Source: CALXCT01 sp964422185
GTDB taxonomy: Bacteria; Bacillota; Clostridia; Oscillospirales; Oscillospiraceae
Length of the DNA: 64,000 nt
Reading direction: 5' to 3'
NCBI GenBank assembly: GCA_964422185.1
Contig: CAYRAG010000001.1
Location: 42,056-106,055 of the forward strand
Shown here: positions 46,193 to 53,335 of the stretch, piece after piece
Layout: each line of letters opens with the position of its first letter
Position numbering within the stretch: position 1 is the stretch's first letter
Translations under genes and position numbers: made by a program
Notes under the pieces: model-generated
Told to the model about the DNA's origin: nothing
Database searches by the model: none
The model's input: only the letters and a program-made list of their open reading frames with translations

Positions 46193-48187
46193 CTATTGAT
46201 CCTCGCTCTCCAGGTACTGGTCGATGGCGCGCAGCAGCTGCTGCGATGCCTCCTCCACCGTCACGCCCGTCATCTGCACGCCGGCGGTGGCCGCGTTCCC
46301 GCCGCCGCCCAGTTTCTCCAGAATCACCTGCACATTGATACTCCCCATGGACCGGGCGGACATGATCACCTGATCCCCGTCCGGGTAGAGCACAAACGAG
46401 GTATCGATCCCGGAGATGTTCAGCAGTTCGTCCGCCGCCTGGGCGGCCGTCACCCGGCCCACCGTGTGATCCACCGTGGCCACGGCGATGGCGTCCCGGT
46501 ACATCCTGGCGTTGCGGATGATGTCGTACTTGGCAATCGTGCTCTCCAGGTTGTTCTGGAACAGCTTTTTCACCTCGGCCGTATCCGCGCCGCACCGCCG
46601 CAGGAACGCCGCCGCCTCAAAAGTCCGCCCGCCGGTGCGCATGGTGAAGTTCTTCGTATCCAGCACAATTCCGGCCAGCAGCGCCTCCGCCTCCGTGCGC
46701 AGCAGATCCGTGGGCTCCACGATGTACTGCAGAAGCTCCGTGACCAGCTCGCAGGCGGAAGAGGCGTACGGCTCGTGGAAGTTCAGCGCCGCGTTGGCAA
46801 TGTAGGTCGCGGCCCGGCGGTGGTGGTCGATGACCGCCACCCGCTCGCAGGTCTCCAGCAGATTCCGGGACTCCACCTGCTCCGGCCGGTTCGTATCCAC
46901 CACCACCAGGAGCGTGCGGCTGTCCACGGCATTCAGGGCGTCCTGCGCGTTCACAAAACAGCCGGCGTACTCCGGCACCTGACGCATCCGGTTGAGCATG
47001 ACGGTGGCCGGGCAGGCCTCCGGGGAGATCACGATGGACACCGGCACCCCCCGTTTTCGCGCCAGGGCGCACACGCCCACCGCCGCGCCCAGGGAGTCCA
47101 GATCCGCGGATTTATGCCCCATGACAAACACACGGCTGGAGTCGCCCACCAGCTGGCTCATCGCGCTGGCCATGACCCGGCTCTTCACTTTTGTGCGCTT
47201 CTCCGTCTCCCTGGCGCGTCCGCCGTAAAACTCGAAAGTGACCCGGTTTTTGATTACCGCCTGGTCGCCGCCCCGGGACAGCGCCATCTCAATGGCCATG
47301 CTGGCGAACTGGTACAGCTCCTGGAAGCTGTCCGCCTCCCGGCCGATTCCGATGGACATGGTGGGACTGATCTTCCCGTCCGCGCCGATCTTCCGCACGG
47401 TCTCCAGCAGCTCGAATTTCTTATCCACAAAGTCCTGCAGGTACTGCTCCTCGAAGAGGAACAGATACCGGTCCCGGTCGTAGCGGCACAGCAGACCGTT
47501 GGCAGGCGCCGTCCACGCGGCGATCTTTTCGTCCACCTCGACGCGCATGGCGGACCGGGCCGCCTCCGTCAGCGTCTTGACGATCTCCTCGTAGTTGTCA
47601 ATCACGAGCAGCGCCACCACAGGGCGCGTCTTGTCCAGATCCTCCTTCGCAAAGGAGTACTCGCTGATATCCACCCAGTAGGTCGTGGCCAGATAGCTGC
47701 CGCCCTTGCTCTCCGCCCGGGAGAGACTGCCGTACACGGAGAAGCGCTGCGCGCCGATCTCCACCTCGGCGGGGCACTGGCTCTTGCCCTCCATGAGCCA
47801 CCGGGTGTCAAAGCCGGGCACGGCCTCCGTCAGTGTGGTCTCGAACAGCGCCTCCTCGTCCCCCACCATCTGGAGGAACTGGTCATTGCTCCACACCACC
47901 TCGCCGTTCTCCGGCCGGAACATCACCATGGGCAGCGGCGCGTTGGACATGGTCTCCCGGATCGCGGACTCCACATTGCTGTTGACGGAATCCAGATACC
48001 GGCGCAGCTCCTGATGATTCCTGCGGCCCTGGAAATGGTAGTACAGATACAGCGCCACCGCCGCCGCGGCCTCCGCGAGCGCCAGGAATTTGTTGAAGTA
48101 CAGGGAGATGGCGGCGAAGATCAGCATGGCGGCAACGAACAAATAAGGCCTGACCGGCCTGGTCAGCCTCGTCATTTTTCGATCCAA
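46193..48187 (-). CDS. gdpP: c-di-AMP phosphodiesterase GdpP (GGDEF-DHH protein)
   Basis: This 664-aa membrane protein degrades cyclic di-AMP. Two N-terminal membrane helices (about 12-50), a PAS-like domain, a degenerate GGDEF domain (YDRDRYLFLFEEQ in place of GGDEF), then a DHH domain with GHKSADLDSLGAA, VVVDTNRP and VIDHHRR, and a DHHA1 domain with the GGGNAATAG motif are all visible. TTG 48187 is chosen because AGGAG lies 9 bases upstream; the ATG at 48175 is 21 bases from that site. It leads the gdpP-rplI-dnaB-tilS-hpt-ftsH run and has its own strong promoter. Confidence 0.96.
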   Translation of the reverse strand: MDRKMTRLTRPVRPYLFVAAMLIFAAISLYFNKFLALAEAAAAVALYLYYHFQGRRNHQELRRYLDSVNSNVESAIRETMSNAPLPMVMFRPENGEVVWSNDQFLQMVGDEEALFETTLTEAVPGFDTRWLMEGKSQCPAEVEIGAQRFSVYGSLSRAESKGGSYLATTYWVDISEYSFAKEDLDKTRPVVALLVIDNYEEIVKTLTEAARSAMRVEVDEKIAAWTAPANGLLCRYDRDRYLFLFEEQYLQDFVDKKFELLETVRKIGADGKISPTMSIGIGREADSFQELYQFASMAIEMALSRGGDQAVIKNRVTFEFYGGRARETEKRTKVKSRVMASAMSQLVGDSSRVFVMGHKSADLDSLGAAVGVCALARKRGVPVSIVISPEACPATVMLNRMRQVPEYAGCFVNAQDALNAVDSRTLLVVVDTNRPEQVESRNLLETCERVAVIDHHRRAATYIANAALNFHEPYASSACELVTELLQYIVEPTDLLRTEAEALLAGIVLDTKNFTMRTGGRTFEAAAFLRRCGADTAEVKKLFQNNLESTIAKYDIIRNARMYRDAIAVATVDHTVGRVTAAQAADELLNISGIDTSFVLYPDGDQVIMSARSMGSINVQVILEKLGGGGNAATAGVQMTGVTVEEASQQLLRAIDQYLESEDQ

Positions 48188-48257
48188 AAGGGAACGCTCC
48201 TTTCCCCGTGCGCGGCGCCGGAGCGCACGCTGTGATCCGTTCAGGAGTGGACGGCAT

Positions 48258-48286
48258 ATTATATCAGAAGCCATGGGCAAAAACAA
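48258..48286 (-). promoter_or_regulatory. Sigma-A promoter of the gdpP operon
   Basis: Minus strand TTGTTT (48286-48281), 17-base spacer, perfect TATAAT (48263-48258). Confidence 0.75.
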
Positions 48287-48430
48287 GTATGAAACACCCC
48301 GTCCATCCCGGCTCTCCCGTCCCCATCCCCCGCTGCAGCGCGCCGTTTCCGCCCCGCCCGGTCTCCGGCCCGGGCGTCCTGTCCGCGGGGGACGGACAAA
48401 ATTTTTGTGCAATCTGACCGGGAAAACAGG

Positions 48431-48459
48431 TTGCGCCCGTCCCCTCAGATTGCTATAAT
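48431..48459 (+). promoter_or_regulatory. Sigma-A promoter of ilvE
   Basis: TTGCGC (48431-48436), 17-base spacer, TGC then perfect TATAAT (48454-48459), also an extended -10. It is divergent from the gdpP promoter, about 145 bases away. Confidence 0.85.
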
Positions 48460-48526
48460 GTCTGTAATATTTCCACCTCTCCACGCGGGAGCAGCCGCGG
48501 GGGAGTGTGTGACTGGAGGCATGGAT

Positions 48527-49588
48527 ATGGATTTCCCCATCACGAGAGCGACCGTACTCAAACCCAAGCCCGACCCCAACACACTGGTGTTCGGCCGCGC
48601 TTTTACCGACCACATGTTTGTCATGAACTACACCGCCGGCCAGGGCTGGCACGATCCCCGCATCGAGCCCTACGCGCCGTTCCAGCTGGAGCCCTCCTGC
48701 ATGGTGTTCCACTACGCGCAGGAGGTGTTTGAGGGTCTGAAAGCCTACCGCAATCCCCAGGGCGGCGTCCAGCTGTTCCGCCCCATTGAGAACGCCCGCC
48801 GGATCAACTCCTCCTGCGACCGGATGTGCATTCCCCCCGTCGACGAGGATCTGTTCGTGGAGGCGGTCAAGGCGCTGGTTCGCGTGGAGGCGGACTGGGT
48901 TCCCGACCAGCCCGGCACCTCCCTGTACATCCGCCCGTTTATCTTCGCGTCCTCCAACGGCCTGGGCGTCCACGCCGCGCACGACTACATCTTCTGCATC
49001 ATCTGCAGCCCTGTGGGCTCCTACTACCCGGAGGGCATCAACCCGGTCAGGATCTACATTGAGAACGAGGATGTCCGCGCCGTAAAAGGCGGCACCGGCT
49101 ATACGAAGTGCGGCGGCAACTACGCGGCCTCCATCCGCGCCGGCGAGCGTGCGGAGCAGCAGGGCTACTCCCAGGTTCTGTGGCTGGACGGCGTCCACCG
49201 CAAGTACATCGAGGAAGTGGGCGCCATGAATGTCCTCTTCAAGATCGACGGCACGGTCGTCACCCCCGCGCTGGAGGGATCCGTCCTGCCCGGCATCACA
49301 CGCAAGAGCTGCCTGGAACTGCTGCGCGACTGGGGTCTGCCCGTGGAGGAGCGCCGCATCTCCGCCGAGGAGCTGTTCGACGCGGCGGAGGCCGGCAGGC
49401 TGGAGGAAGCCTGGGGATCCGGCACCGCGGCCGTGGTCTCCCCCATCGGAGAGCTGGCCTGGGGCGATCGCAAGGTCATCGTCAACGGCGGCGAGATCGG
49501 CCACCTGACTCAGAAGCTGTATGACACCCTCACCGGCATCCAGTGGGGCACGCAGCCCGACCCCTATCACTGGACCGTAAAACTCTGA
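48527..49588 (+). CDS. ilvE: Branched-chain amino acid aminotransferase
   Basis: This 353-aa fold-type IV PLP enzyme transfers the amino group between glutamate and the keto acids of leucine, isoleucine and valine. Features are FHYAQEVFEGLKAYR, YIRPFIFAS, the PLP lysine in GGTGYTKCGGNYAAS, EEVGAMNVLFK and WGSGTAAVVSPIG, with the 350-aa length of the class II BCAT group. ATG 48527 has GGAGG at 7 bases; the ATG six bases earlier is too close to it. It is a single gene with its own promoter and terminator. Confidence 0.96.
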   Translation: MDFPITRATVLKPKPDPNTLVFGRAFTDHMFVMNYTAGQGWHDPRIEPYAPFQLEPSCMVFHYAQEVFEGLKAYRNPQGGVQLFRPIENARRINSSCDRMCIPPVDEDLFVEAVKALVRVEADWVPDQPGTSLYIRPFIFASSNGLGVHAAHDYIFCIICSPVGSYYPEGINPVRIYIENEDVRAVKGGTGYTKCGGNYAASIRAGERAEQQGYSQVLWLDGVHRKYIEEVGAMNVLFKIDGTVVTPALEGSVLPGITRKSCLELLRDWGLPVEERRISAEELFDAAEAGRLEEAWGSGTAAVVSPIGELAWGDRKVIVNGGEIGHLTQKLYDTLTGIQWGTQPDPYHWTVKL

Positions 49589-49601
49589 CTGACCCGCACC
49601 A

Positions 49602-49634
49602 CTGCCCGGAGGCACGCCTCCGGGCAGTTTTTTC
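49602..49634 (+). terminator. Intrinsic terminator of ilvE
   Basis: A perfect 11-bp stem (ctgcccggagg at 49602-49612 with cctccgggcag at 49617-49627), four-base loop and a six-T tail. Confidence 0.93.
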
Positions 49635-49663
49635 GCGCACGGACGCCCTCCGCCCGGAAACGG

Positions 49664-49704
49664 AAAAGGGAGGGCCTCCCCGTGTTCGGCGGGGAAACCC
49701 TCCC
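49664..49704 (-). terminator. Intrinsic terminator of the cytidylate-kinase-like gene
   Basis: A 15-bp stem with two mismatches (49668-49682 with 49690-49704) and a seven-base loop, followed on the minus strand by TTTTCC. Confidence 0.8.
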
Positions 49705-49720
49705 TCTCTGGCAAACGGTC

Positions 49721-50320
49721 TCAGATTTGCGCCATCTCGGCGATGAATTTCGCGCAGCGCTCCACGCCCAGGCGGCTGCTGTCCAGGCAGATGTGGTAGT
49801 TCTTCATGGCGCCCCACACCTTGCCGGTGTAGTGCCGGTAGTACGCCTGGCGGCGGCTGTCCCGGTCCTTGAGCACCTTCTCCGGGTTGTCCGTCTTCTC
49901 CCCGTACTCCTCCACAATGCGCCTGGCGCGGAACGGCACGGACGCGTGAATGAATGTGTGCAGGCAGTCGGTGCGGTCTTTCAGGATGTAGTCCGCGCAC
50001 CGGCCCACAATGACAAACGACTCCTTCTCCGCCAGTTCTGTGATGATGTTGTGCTGGGCAATATACAGCTGGTCGTAGACCGACAGGCTGCCGGCGGGCA
50101 TCCCCCCGTGGACAGACAGGTCGAACAGAAGGCTGCTCCGGGAGAACGCGTACTCCCCGTTCTCCTGGATAAAGGACACATCAAAGCCGCTCTTCTCCGC
50201 GATTTTGAACACCAGTTCCTTGTCATAGCAGGGCACGCCCAGCTGCTCCGCCACCAGGCGTCCGACATCGCGCCCGCCGCTGCCGTACTGCCGGCTGATG
50301 GTCACAATTCGGCTGCTCAT
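49721..50320 (-). CDS. Cytidylate kinase-like family protein
   Basis: This 199-aa P-loop kinase of the Cytidylate_kin2 type begins IVTISRQYGSGGRDVGRLVA, with GSGGRDVG as the nucleotide loop, and has FVIVGRCADYIL and a Y-Y-x-H-Y-T-G segment in the lid region. The family is common in Firmicutes as a second copy beside true Cmk; a nucleoside-monophosphate kinase role is plausible but untested. Start at 50320 with GAGAGG; promoter and terminator are its own. Confidence 0.85.
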   Translation of the reverse strand: MSSRIVTISRQYGSGGRDVGRLVAEQLGVPCYDKELVFKIAEKSGFDVSFIQENGEYAFSRSSLLFDLSVHGGMPAGSLSVYDQLYIAQHNIITELAEKESFVIVGRCADYILKDRTDCLHTFIHASVPFRARRIVEEYGEKTDNPEKVLKDRDSRRQAYYRHYTGKVWGAMKNYHICLDSSRLGVERCAKFIAEMAQI

Positions 50321-50416
50321 CGTTTTCCTCTCCCTTTCGCGGATCGCCGTCTGCGCACGGGATCCCCGCCCCTCACCGCGGACGGGAAACGGTGTTCCGT
50401 CTCAGATTGTGCTATC

Positions 50417-50445
50417 AGTTTAGCGCATCCTGCCGTCTTTGTCAA
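50417..50445 (-). promoter_or_regulatory. Sigma-A promoter of the cytidylate-kinase-like gene
   Basis: Minus strand perfect TTGACA (50445-50440), 17-base spacer, TAAACT (50422-50417). Confidence 0.8.
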
Positions 50446-50516
50446 TATTCCATGAAACCGGCGGCAGTTCCGGGTCAGGAACTGGCTGAATCCACAAAAA
50501 CCGCGGCCGGTCGGGT

Positions 50517-50557
50517 CGAAAAACACGCAGACCCGGAGCGGCCGGATCTGCGCGTTT
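50517..50557 (-). terminator. Intrinsic terminator of prfC
   Basis: ACGCAGA-CCGG arms pair with CCGG-TCTGCG(C)GT around a short loop; the minus strand ends in TTTTT, and a seven-T run lies on the plus strand side. Confidence 0.8.
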
Positions 50558-50586
50558 TTTTCTCCCGCGGCCTCCGCCGGGCGGGG

Positions 50587-52188
50587 TCAGAACTTCGTCC
50601 CGCCGAACTCCAGCAGGCGCAGGTTCCTGTTGTGCTCCTCCGCCCAGCCGATGGCCCACACGGAGGCAAACAGCATGAGCTGGCTGCCGCGGTAGTCCTC
50701 CACCAGCATGGAGCCGTTGGGCATGGCCAGATCCTCCTCTTTCAGGGGCTCCTCCCCGTCGTACTCAATCCAGCGCAGATACGCGTACGGCAGATCCTCC
50801 GTGCGCAGCTCCACATTGTACTCGCTGCGCAGGCGGTACTCCAGGACATCAAACTGCAGGGTGCCCACCACGCCCACGATGACCTCCTCCATCCCGGTGT
50901 ACGGGGTTTTGAAGATCTGGATGGCACCCTCCTGGGCGATCTGCTCCATCCCTTTCAGAAACTGCTTGCGCTTCATGGTATCCACCGGGCGCACCCGGCG
51001 GAAATGCTCCGGGGCAAATGTGGGGATGGGGTCGAACCGGAACTTCTGCCCGGGCGCGCACAGGGTGTCCCCGATGGAGAAGATGCCCGGGTCAAACACG
51101 CCGATGATATCCCCGGCGTACGCCTCGTCAATCATCTCCCGCTCCGCCGCCATCATCTGCTGCGGCTGGCTAAGGCGGAGCGTCCTGCCGCCCTGGACAT
51201 GGTAGACCTCCCCCTCTTTCTGGAACTTCCCGGAACACACCCGCAAAAACGCGATGCGATCCCGGTGGGCCTTGTTCATATTCGCCTGAATCTTGAACAC
51301 AAAGGCGGAGAAGTCGTCGTCAAAGGAGTCCTTGAGCCCCTGGTCGGTATTTCTGGGCAGCGGCGCGGTTGTCATGGCGAGGAAGTCCTCCAGGAACGGC
51401 TCCACGCCGAAATTGGTCAGGGCGGAGCCGAAAAACACCGGCGTCAGCTTCCCGTGCCGCACCCTGTCCAGATCGAAGTCGCTGGCGGCGCCGTCCAGAA
51501 GCTCGATCTCATCTGTGAGCTGTTCCCGCCTGCTCTTCCCGATCAGATCCTCCAGATTCGGGTCGTCCAGATCCACCTGCACCGCCGTCGCCGCCCTGGC
51601 GTTGGTGTGGGAGGTGAAGAGGATCATCTGCCTCTTCCGCCGGTCGTACACGCCCTGGAACTCCCTGCCGCTGCCGATGGGCCAGTTGACCGGATAGCTG
51701 TCAATGCCCAGCTCTTTCTCTATCTCCTCGCACAGCTCGAACGGATCCCGCGTCTCCCGGTCCATCTTGTTGATGAAGGTGAAGATGGGGATGTTCCGCA
51801 TGGCGCACACCCGGAACAGCTTCCGGGTCTGGGCCTCCACGCCCTTTGCCCCGTCGATCACCATGACCGCGGAATCGGCGGCCATCAGAGTCCGGTAGGT
51901 GTCCTCAGAGAAGTCCTGGTGGCCGGGCGTATCCAGAATGTTGATGCAGTAGCCCTCGTACTGAAACTGCATGACGGAGGAAGTCACCGAGATGCCGCGC
52001 TGCTTCTCAATCTCCATCCAGTCGGAGGTCGCCGCCCGGGTGTTTTTCTTGCCTTTCACCTGGCCGGCCTGGGCAATTGCCCCGCCGTAGAGCAGGAGCT
52101 TTTCCGTCAGCGTGGTCTTGCCCGCGTCCGGGTGGCTGATAATCGCGAAAGTTCGTCTGCGTCTGATTTCCGCTTCATACTGTGACAA
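50587..52188 (-). CDS. prfC: Peptide chain release factor 3
   Basis: This 533-aa translational GTPase recycles RF1 and RF2 after termination. G1 SHPDAGKTT, the RGISVTSSVMQF switch region, DTPGHQDFSEDTYR, NKMDRE and the RF3 C-terminal blocks (VGVVGTLQFDVLEYRL, RWIEYD) are present. TTG 52188 is the start: GGGAG lies 9 bases upstream and the family N-terminus L-S-x-Y-x-x-E-I-x-x-R-R-T-F-A-I-I-S-H begins here. Confidence 0.97.
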   Translation of the reverse strand: MSQYEAEIRRRRTFAIISHPDAGKTTLTEKLLLYGGAIAQAGQVKGKKNTRAATSDWMEIEKQRGISVTSSVMQFQYEGYCINILDTPGHQDFSEDTYRTLMAADSAVMVIDGAKGVEAQTRKLFRVCAMRNIPIFTFINKMDRETRDPFELCEEIEKELGIDSYPVNWPIGSGREFQGVYDRRKRQMILFTSHTNARAATAVQVDLDDPNLEDLIGKSRREQLTDEIELLDGAASDFDLDRVRHGKLTPVFFGSALTNFGVEPFLEDFLAMTTAPLPRNTDQGLKDSFDDDFSAFVFKIQANMNKAHRDRIAFLRVCSGKFQKEGEVYHVQGGRTLRLSQPQQMMAAEREMIDEAYAGDIIGVFDPGIFSIGDTLCAPGQKFRFDPIPTFAPEHFRRVRPVDTMKRKQFLKGMEQIAQEGAIQIFKTPYTGMEEVIVGVVGTLQFDVLEYRLRSEYNVELRTEDLPYAYLRWIEYDGEEPLKEEDLAMPNGSMLVEDYRGSQLMLFASVWAIGWAEEHNRNLRLLEFGGTKF

Positions 52189-52231
52189 AGGGATCCACTC
52201 CCTGCTTTGAAAATAGTCCTGGCCGCGGGGT

Positions 52232-52260
52232 ATTCTACCACAGGGCCCCGGCGGCCGCAA
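52232..52260 (-). promoter_or_regulatory. Sigma-A promoter of prfC
   Basis: Minus strand TTGCGG (52260-52255), 17-base spacer, TGG then TAGAAT (52237-52232). Confidence 0.65.
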
Positions 52261-52279
52261 GGGGAGATCTGCCGCACCG

Positions 52280-52747
52280 TCAGTCCAGGATGCGCTCCCC
52301 GTCCCAGTTCAGCGGCCCGACCATGCAGAAGGTGAACAGGCCGGTGGCCAGCATCCTGCCGCCCGCCTCCCGCAGGGACACCCGAACCACCGACACCGTG
52401 CGGCCCAGTTTCTGCACCTCGCCCCTGGCGAGGATCCGCATGCCCTTTTTCCCGGGGCGCAGAAAGTCCATGGTGGACGAGATGGTGGTGCCCATGTACC
52501 CCTGGCTGAACACGGACATGCCGCTCACCGTGTCCGCCAGAGTGAACAGGCTGCCGCCGTGAACCGTCCCGATGGAGTTGCAGTTGCTGTCGTCCACCAG
52601 CATCTCCCCCTCCGCCGCGCCGTCCTCAATGCGGGTGATGTGCACGCCGATATGGTTGGCGAAAAACTCCGGGCTGTTGATCCGCTCCAGCAGCGCCGCG
52701 TGGTAGCGGCTGCGCTCCTCCGGATCCCAGTCCTGGTACTGCCGCAT
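52280..52747 (-). CDS. PaaI-type hotdog-fold thioesterase
   Basis: This 155-aa hotdog protein has the PaaI motif: HGGSLFTLADTVSG holds the catalytic Asp, preceded by N-S-I-G-T-V. It would hydrolyse an acyl- or aryl-CoA thioester; the substrate is not known. The frame extends upstream, but ATG 52747 follows GGGAGG and begins where the family does. Confidence 0.88.
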   Translation of the reverse strand: MRQYQDWDPEERSRYHAALLERINSPEFFANHIGVHITRIEDGAAEGEMLVDDSNCNSIGTVHGGSLFTLADTVSGMSVFSQGYMGTTISSTMDFLRPGKKGMRILARGEVQKLGRTVSVVRVSLREAGGRMLATGLFTFCMVGPLNWDGERILD

Positions 52748-52799
52748 GGAAAATCCCCCTCCCGCCGCCGGCCGGGCCGGCGGCGCGTTGATCGCGCCT

Positions 52800-52828
52800 A
52801 TTCTACCACCGGGGGCTACCCCGCGCAA
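52800..52828 (-). promoter_or_regulatory. Sigma-A promoter of the thioesterase gene
   Basis: Minus strand TTGCGC (52828-52823), 17-base spacer, TGG then TAGAAT (52805-52800). The layout repeats that of the prfC promoter. Confidence 0.65.
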
Positions 52829-52939
52829 GGCCGGCGCAGCCATGTTTTTCCGGCATGCCCGCGGTGCTTTCCCGCCGTCCCGGATCCCCCTCCGCCCCGG
52901 GCAGGGCGGCGGAAATATGGTAAACTTTCCGAAAAAGGA

Positions 52940-52968
52940 TTGTAATTCCGGGGAAACGGGAGTACACT
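52940..52968 (+). promoter_or_regulatory. Sigma-A promoter of the 62-aa membrane protein
   Basis: TTGTAA (52940-52945), 17-base spacer, TACACT (52963-52968). Confidence 0.6.
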
Positions 52969-53006
52969 ACGAAGCGGAAGTCCAATTCTGAGGGAGGAAT
53001 ACCACC

Positions 53007-53195
53007 ATGAAAACTGCCCGTCGCGTGTTATCCATCATCGCCGCCTCTCTTGCCGCGGCCGCCCTGGTCATCGGCATCATCGTGTTCTGGGACTATATCG
53101 CGGGATTCTTCCGCCGGATCCGGGACGCTGTGGCCAGCAAGGCAGCCAGCTTCTGCCGTCCCGCGGAGTATGACGACTTCGCCGACCTGGACTGA
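53007..53195 (+). CDS. Small single-span membrane protein, unknown function
   Basis: This 62-aa protein has a short basic start (KTARR), one strong membrane helix (about 8-28, alanine, isoleucine and leucine rich), then an amphipathic basic stretch (FFRRIRDAVASKA) and an acidic tail (EYDDFADLD). GGAGG lies 9 bases before ATG 53007. It has its own promoter and terminator, so it is a genuine transcription unit. I do not recognise a family; similar orphan proteins occur across Clostridia. Confidence 0.75.
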   Translation: MKTARRVLSIIAASLAAAALVIGIIVFWDYIAGFFRRIRDAVASKAASFCRPAEYDDFADLD

Positions 53196-53254
53196 CCGAC
53201 GCGCGATGCACGGGAGCGAGACCGATCTCACCCTCCCCGCGAAAACGCAGAAAC

Positions 53255-53312
53255 ACAGCCGCCGGGAAACAGGGGACCTGCTCCCCCGCTTCCCGACGGC
53301 TGCGCTTTTTTT
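53255..53312 (+). terminator. Terminator after the 62-aa gene, probably bidirectional
   Basis: CAGCCGCCGGGAA (53255-53267) pairs with TTCCCGACGGCTG (53290-53302) with one mismatch; the plus strand ends in CTTTTTTT. The minus strand reads into TGTTTCTGCGTTTT and may end the UvrA2 operon. Confidence 0.85.
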
Positions 53313-53335
53313 CTCTTCTCCGGCCGGGCCGCGGC

